The notes beneath the pieces are model-generated. The model saw nothing but the letters and a program-made list of their open reading frames with translations. It was not told where the DNA came from and made no database searches. A DNA stretch of 16,044 nt from Pseudaeromonas sp041911695 (lineage in GTDB: Bacteria; Pseudomonadota; Gammaproteobacteria; Enterobacterales; Aeromonadaceae), in contig JAYROM010000135.1 of the NCBI GenBank assembly GCA_041911695.1, forward strand, positions 1-16,044. Direction: 5' to 3'. Both the position numbers and the translations under genes were made by a program. Within the stretch, counting starts at the first letter, position 1. Every line of letters begins with the position of its first letter. This document shows positions 1-5,814 of this stretch, piece by piece.

Positions 1-148
1 CAAAAGCCACTACGGCTATCTGTAATGCCATCTTGATGCTCCGGTCGTCACTTGGCCCAATCATAGCGCTTTCTGGCAATCGGGCCACTCACGGCGTCGA
101 CGCATGCGCGCTATGCTGTCGGTGTCCTGATAACCCGGAGCCCACAAT

Positions 149-670
149 ATGCAATGCAAACACCCCGCATTGGTCGTGATCGACCTACAGAATGACTACT
201 TTGCTGATGGCCAATTTCCGCTCTGGCATGCGGATGAAACGCGAGCACAGGTGGAGATAGCGATACGTCAGGCTCAAGCCCGTGGTATGCCGGTGATCCT
301 GGTACAGCATGTCGCCGATGCGGCCAAAGGGATCGCCCCATTTTTCAATGCTGGCACCGAGGGGGTTGAGATCCACCCGGCCATTCGGGCACTGGCGCCA
401 GAGGCACCGATAGTCATTAAACAGTTTGCCGACAGCTTTTTACACACCAGCCTGCAGACCACCCTGCAGCAGTTGGGCTGTGATGGCTTGCTGCTGTGCG
501 GCATGATGACGCAGAACTGTGTCACCCATACCGCACTGTCTAGACAGGCTGACAGCTATGAGATCGCGATTTTGCAAGACGCCTGTACCACGGTCAGCGA
601 GATCCTGCATCGCATAGCACTCAGTGCCATCGCCCCGCGGATCCCCTTGCTGTCAGTCAGCGCCATGTAA
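149..670 (+). CDS. Cysteine hydrolase, isochorismatase-like superfamily
   Basis: A 173-residue soluble enzyme of the isochorismatase/nicotinamidase-like fold, which hydrolyses C-N or C-O bonds of small molecules through a Cys-Asp-Lys triad. All three triad residues are visible: Asp12 in VIDLQNDYF, Lys91 in VIKQFADSF, and Cys124 in GMMTQNCV, where the preceding GMMT matches the family's cis-peptide turn before the nucleophile. The length is typical of the short stand-alone members. The ATG at 149 is supported by GGAG at 137-140, 8 nt upstream. A TATGCT hexamer at 112-117 could be its -10, but I find no good -35. It is a single gene, convergent with the small HTH gene downstream (20-nt gap). 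The substrate cannot be told from sequence; I do not see the metal-binding residues of true nicotinamidases. The family call is firm, the specific function is open. Confidence 0.9.
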   Translation: MQCKHPALVVIDLQNDYFADGQFPLWHADETRAQVEIAIRQAQARGMPVILVQHVADAAKGIAPFFNAGTEGVEIHPAIRALAPEAPIVIKQFADSFLHTSLQTTLQQLGCDGLLLCGMMTQNCVTHTALSRQADSYEIAILQDACTTVSEILHRIALSAIAPRIPLLSVSAM

Positions 671-689
671 AGCCGTCGCCACTTGGCCA

Positions 690-1010
690 CTAGATCTCCA
701 GCTGGTAACGCGAACCATCCGGCAACTCGACGGCCAGATGCAGAGTGGCGCCAGTGGCGGCGACATAGCGTTTGAGAGAAGAGAGTTTCAAGTTGTGGCC
801 GCGTTTTTCCATCCCGGCCACCGTTGGCTGGGTGATGCCCAATACGTCAGCGACTTCGCTTTGGGTCTTGCGTGACAGCTCGCGCAATGACACCAGCTCC
901 AGTGCAGCCGGTGTAGCGACGGGCATGGAACGAGAAAGCGTTTTCATTTCTGGGACGCGAGTTCGGGTACCGTTGCTCTGTTCTAATAGAAATGTCACGG
1001 TGTCAGACAT
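690..1010 (-). CDS. XRE-family helix-turn-helix protein (HigA-like orphan antitoxin or regulator)
   Basis: A 106-residue DNA-binding protein. Residues about 40-70 form a classical XRE HTH (SLRELSRKTQSEVADVLGIT followed by QPTVAGMEKR). The tail LSSLKRYVAATGATLHLAV plus PDG resembles HigA-type antitoxins of type II toxin-antitoxin modules. The start at 1010 is well supported: read on the minus strand, AGGAG lies 9 nt before the ATG. No RelE/HigB-like toxin is visible on either side: the upstream gap to the pectinesterase gene contains no credible ORF, and the downstream neighbour is a convergent hydrolase. It may therefore be a solitary antitoxin relic or a free-standing autoregulator. A palindrome about 90 bp upstream of its start (1099-1108) could be its operator. 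The fold is certain, the partner and targets are unknown. Confidence 0.85.
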   Translation of the reverse strand: MSDTVTFLLEQSNGTRTRVPEMKTLSRSMPVATPAALELVSLRELSRKTQSEVADVLGITQPTVAGMEKRGHNLKLSSLKRYVAATGATLHLAVELPDGSRYQLEI

Positions 1011-1098
1011 GATGTTGTGCTCCTGCGGTTCATATCAGACGGCGGTAATTTTCGTTTGAATCCGTCATTATTGAACGGCAGGATAGCCAGTTGCACGA

Positions 1099-1108
1099 TT
1101 CATATGAA
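1099..1108. promoter_or_regulatory. Perfect TTCATATGAA palindrome upstream of the XRE gene
   Basis: A perfect 10-bp palindrome lies 88 bp upstream of the start codon of the HTH gene. A partial copy (TTCATAT) recurs at 1029-1035, just upstream of the ribosome binding site. Small XRE proteins commonly repress their own promoter through such sites, so this is a candidate operator. Against it, the motif is short and AT-rich, and the second copy is only half matched. Confidence 0.3.
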
Positions 1109-1149
1109 ATGACGTTTTGATAATTTGTGGTCGCCTTAACATTCTTTTT

Positions 1150-1181
1150 TGGCAGGCAATCCGGCTGACGACTGCCTGCCA
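1150..1181 (-). other. Inverted repeat downstream of the pectinesterase gene (3'-end hairpin)
   Basis: Nine-base arms TGGCAGGCA (1150-1158) and TGCCTGCCA (1173-1181) flank a 14-nt loop, 31 bp beyond the pectinesterase stop codon. In the pectinesterase transcript the hairpin is followed by A residues (AAAAAAG), not U residues. It is therefore not a canonical intrinsic terminator in that direction, and in the other direction no T run follows either. It could stabilise the mRNA 3' end or act together with Rho; that role is inference. Confidence 0.45.
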
Positions 1182-1212
1182 TCAAGGTCAAATTCCTAAA
1201 TTAACGCCTTAA

Positions 1213-2421
1213 TTAGCGAGTCATCACGTTATTTGCATACTCAAACAGTCTATTCGGCGGAAATGTTGTCTCAGATTTGGAATATTCCACTGTGTGGCTA
1301 ACGCTGGCACTGAACGGGCGTTTAGTGGTGGCCGCGGCGGCCCACGGTTGCTGATTATCGATATGTGCGCCAATCACCGAATCACGCACCACCAATTTGC
1401 CATTCGGCAGATGTGCTTGACCATCTGATGTGGTGTAAGTCCCGGAGGAGTCATCCCAGGCGCGGCCGAGCGCCGTGCTGTGGGCCTTGAGTTGGTCAGC
1501 GGCAGTAAAACGGCTGTTCAGCACCAGGAAACCGACCGGATAGTTTTGCGGATGGCTCGGCGCGAACACATAGCCCTCGCTGAGCCCTTTGCGCGCCAGT
1601 GACTTGAACTCAACCTGCTCGAACGCCGCCACGCCACGTCCGAAGACAAAATCGACATCGCCTTCCACATAGCTGTCACGGAAATAGCTGCGCGCCAGCA
1701 CGCCGGCGGAACGGGACTTGACCTGCAGCGAGTCCTGGTTGCCCAGAATACGCACATTCTCATAGATCTGACGGTCGCCGGTGGTGGTCAGCGCCACCGC
1801 CTGCAACCCCTTGCTGGCCGACGACTCATCAAAGTCATTGGCAAAGGTCAGGTTCTTGGCCTGGAAATCATCGGCAAACGCCATAAATGTCGAGCTACCG
1901 CTGGTGCCATAGGTGTCCTTGCCGCTGCGACTTTCGCAGTCATTCAGGCTTAGCGCCTCTGGTTTAGGCGTGCCATTGGATTTGTTATCGATCAGCACCA
2001 CCTTGCTGGCGTCCGTATCAAGGGCATACAGGGTAATCGCGGTCTTGCCCTTGACGCAGACCTGACCACGGTACACGCCGGGTTTAACCAGAATGTTCAC
2101 CCGCTGCCCCGCGCCTTGCTGCATCGCCGCGTCAATCGCCGGCTGGATAGCGGTGTACTGGCCGGAGCCGTCGGCGGCAACCACCAGCGCAGGTTTGAGC
2201 GCGGCAACATCACCGATGCCACGGGCTCGCGGGTCCCAGCTATCCGCACGCAACGCGTCAGCAGTGCCGGTATGGGCAAAATGGGCGGCCAGTGTGGCCT
2301 CCGCAGCCTGATCGGCGGTCAGTTGCGGACGCTGGGCCGACGCCAGGGCCACCTGACCCAGTAACCCGCCCCCCAGAGCAACCGCCAATGCGGTGTACTT
2401 CATTGTGGAATGCAAAGCCAT
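1213..2421 (-). CDS. Secreted pectinesterase (pectin methylesterase, carbohydrate esterase family 8)
   Basis: A 402-residue enzyme that removes methyl esters from pectin, making it accessible to pectate lyases. The right-handed beta-helix family signatures are all present: Gln207 (GLQAVAL), Gln229 and Asp230 (ILGNQDSL), Asp257 (GDVDFVFGRG) and Arg320 (LGRAWDD), corresponding to the known catalytic Gln/Asp/Asp/Arg set. The N-terminus carries a Sec signal peptide (hydrophobic stretch about 9-27, likely cleavage after ALASA). No lipobox cysteine is seen, so a soluble periplasmic or secreted form like PemA is more likely than the lipoprotein PemB. I chose the ATG at 2421, with GGAG 11 nt upstream; an in-frame start at 2487 would place 22 charged residues before the signal peptide. 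Cys122, Cys162 or the QVCVKG region could form a disulfide in the periplasm. No pectate lyase, uronate-catabolism gene or convincing KdgR box is nearby, so the gene stands alone. Confidence 0.93.
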   Translation of the reverse strand: MALHSTMKYTALAVALGGGLLGQVALASAQRPQLTADQAAEATLAAHFAHTGTADALRADSWDPRARGIGDVAALKPALVVAADGSGQYTAIQPAIDAAMQQGAGQRVNILVKPGVYRGQVCVKGKTAITLYALDTDASKVVLIDNKSNGTPKPEALSLNDCESRSGKDTYGTSGSSTFMAFADDFQAKNLTFANDFDESSASKGLQAVALTTTGDRQIYENVRILGNQDSLQVKSRSAGVLARSYFRDSYVEGDVDFVFGRGVAAFEQVEFKSLARKGLSEGYVFAPSHPQNYPVGFLVLNSRFTAADQLKAHSTALGRAWDDSSGTYTTSDGQAHLPNGKLVVRDSVIGAHIDNQQPWAAAATTKRPFSASVSHTVEYSKSETTFPPNRLFEYANNVMTR

Positions 2422-2816
2422 AACGCAAATATCTCCAGCTGATAGGGATTTCGCGGCACAGCCTCGCCAATATTGACGGTGCGACAAAGTGGCAAAACAG
2501 CCTTTCGTGAAGCGCTTGCTCTGCTATTGTTTCGCACCAATGACAAACCATTGTTGAGTTAACAGGCGACGTACCGGACATCCCGCCTCTCGCCTCTCAC
2601 CTCTCGCCTCTCGCTTCTCACCTCCAACCTCTCGCATCTCGTCTCTCGCTTCTCGCCTCTCGTCTCTCGCTTCTCGCCTCTTGCTTCTCGCCTCTCGTCT
2701 CTTGCCGCCAGAAACCGCACATGACAGAAAATCACTGAGAGTCAGCACGAATGTCCATTGCGTTCAGCCAGTTAAGCAACCGACAATCGGCCATTGCTGT
2801 ATGCGGGGAGTCCCCC
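2422..2816. other. Divergent intergenic region between the pectinesterase and ygjV-like genes
   Basis: This 395-bp gap separates two divergently transcribed genes and must hold both promoters. Its centre is the heptanucleotide array at 2584-2702, which leaves about 160 bp on the pectinesterase side and 114 bp on the ygjV side. I find no confident -35/-10 pair. On the pectinesterase side TTGCCA (minus strand) stands 15-17 bp from weak AT-rich hexamers around AATATT. ORFs that cross the array are low-complexity translations of the repeat and are not genes. Confidence 0.6.
2584..2702. repeat. Heptanucleotide tandem array, 17 units of CGCCTCT
   Basis: Seventeen consecutive 7-bp units fit exactly, with no insertion or deletion over 119 bp. 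The consensus on the + strand is CGCCTCT. Variants are single or double substitutions, mostly transitions: CGCTTCT (units 5, 10, 13), CGTCTCT (9, 12, 17), CACCTCT (3), CGCATCT (8), CACCTCC (6), AACCTCT (7) and TGCTTCT (15). Units 9-11 and 12-14 are identical as a 21-bp block. On the + strand, transcribed towards ygjV, the array is C/U-rich and G-poor; on the minus strand it is purine-rich with recurring AGAGGCG. Because 7 is not a multiple of 3, translation gives a 7-residue repeat rich in Arg and Glu, which explains spurious ORFs here. Confidence 0.97.
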
Positions 2817-3356
2817 ATGTTGTTATCGCACCTGGCTTCGTTGTTTGCCGCCCATCCATTTGCCCAATCAGTCGGTTTCTGTGCAGCGGGTATCGGGATG
2901 CTGGCTTTCACCCAACGCGATCCGCAGCGCCTGCGCCGCTTTATGATGTTTTACTCGCTGCTGATTGGCAGCCACTACTTCCTGCTTGGCTCGGTGCCGG
3001 CCGCCACCTCGACCTGGATCTGCTGTCTGCGCAATATCGTCGCATTGCGTAAACGCCGCACCTGGATCATGTGCCTGTTCCTGCTCCTGGTGTGGATAGT
3101 CGGTATCGCTCAAATCACCGCCCCTATCCAGTGGCTGGCGATTCTCGGTACCACCCTCGGCACCATAGCGGTGTTCCGCGAGAACGGTACCCAGATGCGC
3201 CTGCTGATGCTCTCCAGCTCCTGCTGCTGGGTGATCCATAACCTGGTGATCGGCTCGATTGGCGGCGCCTTTATCGAGGGTAGTTTTATGCTGGTGAACG
3301 GCAGCTTCCTGCTGCGTTTTGCCCGTACCCGCCCCTGCCCGGCCAACCACAGCTGA
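2817..3356 (+). CDS. YgjV-like inner membrane protein
   Basis: A 179-residue integral membrane protein resembling the YgjV family of uncharacterised bacterial inner membrane proteins. Hydrophobic segments lie at about 14-32, 43-63, 82-100, 104-120, 128-147 and 150-167, giving about five or six helices with short loops. The CLRNIVALRKRR stretch (70-81) is a conserved-looking basic cytoplasmic loop, and QRDPQRLRRF (33-42) is another. The ATG at 2817 has GGGGAG 6 nt upstream and is much better supported than the in-frame ATG at 2751, which would add 22 residues unlike a membrane-protein start. GGGGAGTCCCC at 2805-2815 could fold over the ribosome binding site. It is a single gene downstream of the heptamer array. 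The biochemical function is unknown; some homologues are annotated near sugar or amino-acid transporters, which says nothing definite here. Confidence 0.75.
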   Translation: MLLSHLASLFAAHPFAQSVGFCAAGIGMLAFTQRDPQRLRRFMMFYSLLIGSHYFLLGSVPAATSTWICCLRNIVALRKRRTWIMCLFLLLVWIVGIAQITAPIQWLAILGTTLGTIAVFRENGTQMRLLMLSSSCCWVIHNLVIGSIGGAFIEGSFMLVNGSFLLRFARTRPCPANHS

Positions 3357-3561
3357 CATTAAGCTGAACCAGTGCGAGATTCCCGCCGATCAGCGCCTTT
3401 CAGGGTGCGCCAAGATTGGCACCCACCGGCCAGATCGGGTAATCTGCATCGCCTTTGTTTACATTTATTCTTTTGTTTTTTGCCAGCGCCCCGTGCCTTT
3501 ATCACCGCGACAGTGAACGGGTGGCCGCTGGTAAACCTTGCCAGTGCAGGAAAGTCTTAGC

Positions 3562-4500
3562 ATGAGCCATGACATGCAGTTTTACGTGTTCATTGACGCC
3601 GAAAACATCAGCTACAACCTGATTGATCCGCTGTTCAATGAAATCATCAAATACGGGATCCTCTCCGGTAAGCGCGCCTATGCTGACTGGTCCAATCCGG
3701 CCTACAAAAACTGGCCAGATACCCTCGACAAGTTCGGCATCCGCCCATATCAGCAGTTTCATTACGATACTGACGAGACCGACAAGGCGATCATCATGGA
3801 TATCCTCGAGGTGGTGTACTCCAACCCGCGCATCACCGGGATCTGTATCATCGCCAACGACCATATCTACGGCAGCATTGCCCGCCGTATCCGCGAGCGT
3901 GGCCTGTATATCCTCGGCATCGGCACGCGGATGGCGTCGCGCAAGTTTGTCGATGCCTGCAACAACTTCATCTATATCGACAACATCACCGCCACCAAGA
4001 GCGAGCCCCTGCCGCAGGAGTCCGGCAAGGAGATGGCGCTCGAGCAGCTGCTGATCAAGGCGTTCCGCGATGTGAACGAAGAGAAGGTCCACCTCGGCGC
4101 CTTCGGCAACATGCTGAAGAAGATCAATCCAGCGTTCGACCCGCGTACCTATGGCCATGCCAAACTACTGTCGCTGCTGCAGTCGTTCAAAGATCTGTTC
4201 AGCGTCAGTGCCGATAACCGCACCCCGCCGGTCTACTACGCCGAACTGATCGAGCGCAATGGCGAGCGCGTGCTGGATGGCGTGGTGACCCGTTGGTTCC
4301 CGATCCCCAAATACGGCTTTATCAAGACCCCGGCCGGCGACTACTACTTCCATCGCACCACCATCGAGAACTATCACGAAGGACTGGTGATCGAGCAGGG
4401 GCAGAAGGTGCGTCTGCACGAGTTCCAGGCCCCTAATCCGCTCGGTGCCAGCGAATCGGAACGCAATGGCAAGGCCAGCAAAGTGCATCTGCTGCCTTGA
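3562..4500 (+). CDS. NYN-domain ribonuclease with OST-HTH/LOTUS and cold-shock-like domains
   Basis: A 312-residue protein with three recognisable parts. Residues about 6-140 are an NYN (PIN-like, LabA-type) nuclease domain, with acidic residues Asp12 (FIDAENISY), Asp74 and Asp80 (ETDKAIIMDIL) and Asp100 (IIANDHIYGSIARRIRERG, in place of the usual SGDSDF motif). Residues about 156-218 match an OST-HTH/LOTUS RNA-binding winged helix (LEQLLIKAF, HLGAFGNMLKKINPAFDPRTYG, LLQSFKDLFSV). Residues about 236-311 look like a cold-shock OB fold: VVTRWFP, the RNP1-like KYGFIKT and the RNP2-like YYFHRT, ending in a GKASKVHLL strand. It is likely a metal-dependent RNase targeted by its own RNA-binding domains. 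The ATG at 3562 has AGGAA 10 nt upstream; an in-frame ATG at 3538 is less supported. Its stop overlaps the start of the pseudouridine synthase gene. Confidence 0.85.
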   Translation: MSHDMQFYVFIDAENISYNLIDPLFNEIIKYGILSGKRAYADWSNPAYKNWPDTLDKFGIRPYQQFHYDTDETDKAIIMDILEVVYSNPRITGICIIANDHIYGSIARRIRERGLYILGIGTRMASRKFVDACNNFIYIDNITATKSEPLPQESGKEMALEQLLIKAFRDVNEEKVHLGAFGNMLKKINPAFDPRTYGHAKLLSLLQSFKDLFSVSADNRTPPVYYAELIERNGERVLDGVVTRWFPIPKYGFIKTPAGDYYFHRTTIENYHEGLVIEQGQKVRLHEFQAPNPLGASESERNGKASKVHLLP

Positions 4501-5420
4501 GTTCGCCGCTCACCGTTCAAGCTACCCGCGGGCTACGCCCCAGCACCTTAGTGTTGCCGGCCGGCCCCTGGTTGACCCTGTTGGAGGGGTTGGTGGCACG
4601 CTTCCCGGCCATCAGTGCCGCCACGTGGGCTGAACGCTGCGCGCGCGGCCTGGTGCTGGATGCGGACCAGCGTCCGTTATCGGCTGACCACCCCTATCAG
4701 GTTGGGCTGCGTCTGCACTACTACCGCGAAGTGGCCGATGAGGCCGAGATCCCGTTTCGCGAACAGATCCTGTACCAGGATGAACACCTGCTGGTGGTCG
4801 ATAAGCCACCGTTCTTGCCGGTGATCCCGAGTGGACGATTTGTTGAGCAGACCTTGTTGGCGCGATTAGGACGACAGCTGGATTGCACCACCCTGCAGCC
4901 GTTACATCGGCTGGATCGGCATACCTCCGGGTTGGTGCTGTTTTCGCGCCAACCCGCCAGCCGCGGGGCGTACCAGAACCTGTTCCGGGATCAACAGATC
5001 GACAAGGTGTATGAAGCGCTGGCGCCAGCCCTGCCCACTCAAACCTTCCCGCTGTGGCGCCGCTCGCGCATCGTGCGCGATGAGCAGTTCTTCCGCTCGC
5101 GCGAGACCACCGGAGAGTGCAATGCCGAGACCCGCATCGAGGTGCTCGACGCGCAAGGTCCAATCTGGCGCTACGCCCTCTATCCGCTGACCGGCAAGAA
5201 GCACCAGCTACGTTTGCATCTGGCCGCCCTGGGGGCGCCGATTGTCAATGATGCCCTCTACCCGACGGTCGATGATCGCCTGGCCGGGGACTATCAGCGC
5301 CCGCTGCAACTCCTCGCCCGCCAGATTGGCTTTGTTGATCCGCTCTCCGGCCAGCCACGTCGCTTCACCAGCCAACTGGTGCTGAATGACGCCACACCCT
5401 GCAGCCGGTCACACCGCTAA
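4497..5420 (+). CDS. RluA-family RNA pseudouridine synthase
   Basis: A 307-residue enzyme that isomerises uridine to pseudouridine in rRNA or tRNA. The family signature HRLDRHTSGLVLFS (137-150) places the catalytic aspartate at Asp140. Further family motifs are LLVVDKPPFLPV (98-109), KVYEAL (170-175) and LTGKKHQLRLHLAALG (231-246), which includes the Lys and Arg of the active-site region. The first 80 residues look like a degenerate S4-type RNA-binding domain. The reading frame opens with TTG at 4497, sharing TTGA with the stop codon of the NYN gene, so translation is probably coupled; no strong Shine-Dalgarno sequence is seen. The N-terminal sequence from residue about 14 (RPSTLVLPAG) looks like a family start, which supports this start codon over any later one. 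The exact target uridine cannot be read from sequence. Confidence 0.92.
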   Translation: MSSPLTVQATRGLRPSTLVLPAGPWLTLLEGLVARFPAISAATWAERCARGLVLDADQRPLSADHPYQVGLRLHYYREVADEAEIPFREQILYQDEHLLVVDKPPFLPVIPSGRFVEQTLLARLGRQLDCTTLQPLHRLDRHTSGLVLFSRQPASRGAYQNLFRDQQIDKVYEALAPALPTQTFPLWRRSRIVRDEQFFRSRETTGECNAETRIEVLDAQGPIWRYALYPLTGKKHQLRLHLAALGAPIVNDALYPTVDDRLAGDYQRPLQLLARQIGFVDPLSGQPRRFTSQLVLNDATPCSRSHR

Positions 5421-5814
5421 TTTGTGACAAAGTTTGTCCGAGTGGCCCGTTAGTGCACGAAATGCCGCAAACGTTCTCCAACGCAGCGCCTGGTTTTCCG
5501 GCATTGCTGCCAGCCTCTTTGCTATCAAGCTACCGCACAAGATAGGGGGAACAGCGGTTAGATGCGGTGTTTTATGCCATGACGGCTGCCGTTCGACTGC
5601 TATCCTGATACATATCGCTGTTTGGCGACGCCTGCGCAGTCTGCGGGACGGCGGCGCCGCTCACACAAAACATCCCGTAGGCTGACAAAATCCGTCACAA
5701 AATCAGCGAGTAAGACACCTAAAATTCATTTGCCGGCCTTTGTTGTGACGGCGTAAATTTGCGCTCGATATCGCCTGTTTCCTATTTTCTCTTTCATTCT
5801 CGCAGGGTTTGCCC
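5421..5814. other. Non-coding region upstream of mdtABC
   Basis: No credible gene lies in these 394 bases; the one open frame (5434-5685) lacks a ribosome binding site and recognisable content. The region must carry the mdtABC promoter. The visible structure is a repeated GTCACAA/TTGTGAC element: 5422-5428 (inside the near-palindrome TTTGTGACAAA), 5694-5700 and 5743-5749. A possible promoter has TTGTGA (5743-5748) as -35 and GATATC (5767-5772) as a weak -10. I recognise no clear BaeR box. Confidence 0.5.
5692..5751 (+). promoter_or_regulatory. Inverted repeat CCGTCACAA / TTGTGACGG upstream of mdtA
   Basis: Perfect 9-bp arms at 5692-5700 and 5743-5751 are separated by 42 bp and end 63 bp before the mdtA start codon. 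The spacing (51 bp from arm to arm, close to five helical turns) would place two protein-bound half-sites on the same DNA face. This suggests a regulator operator for the efflux operon. The regulator is not known and the assignment is inference. Confidence 0.35.

Noticed and set aside
1150..1181. Intrinsic terminator for the pectinesterase gene
   Set aside because: The hairpin is good, but on the transcript strand it is followed by A residues, not U residues; listed only as an inverted repeat.
2500..2560. KdgR-type operator upstream of the pectinesterase gene (GCGAAACAATAG region on the minus strand)
   Set aside because: Only one half resembles the TGAAAC/GTTTCA palindrome; the other half does not match.
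2524..2748. A 74-codon minus-strand ORF rich in Arg-Glu repeats (REARDERREA pattern)
   Set aside because: It is the translation of the 7-bp tandem array; 7 bp times 3 gives a 7-residue repeat. No ribosome binding site or protein family supports it.
2751..2816. Upstream in-frame ATG for the ygjV-like gene
   Set aside because: It adds 22 residues unlike a membrane-protein start, whereas the ATG at 2817 has a strong GGGGAG at good spacing.
3403..3424. Terminator after the ygjV-like gene
   Set aside because: GGGT/ACCC and GCCA/TGGC arms can pair around AGAT, but with a bulge and without a following T run.
5421..5430. CRP binding site (TTTGTGACAAA)
   Set aside because: It contains TGTGA but lacks the TCACA half at the required 6-bp spacing.
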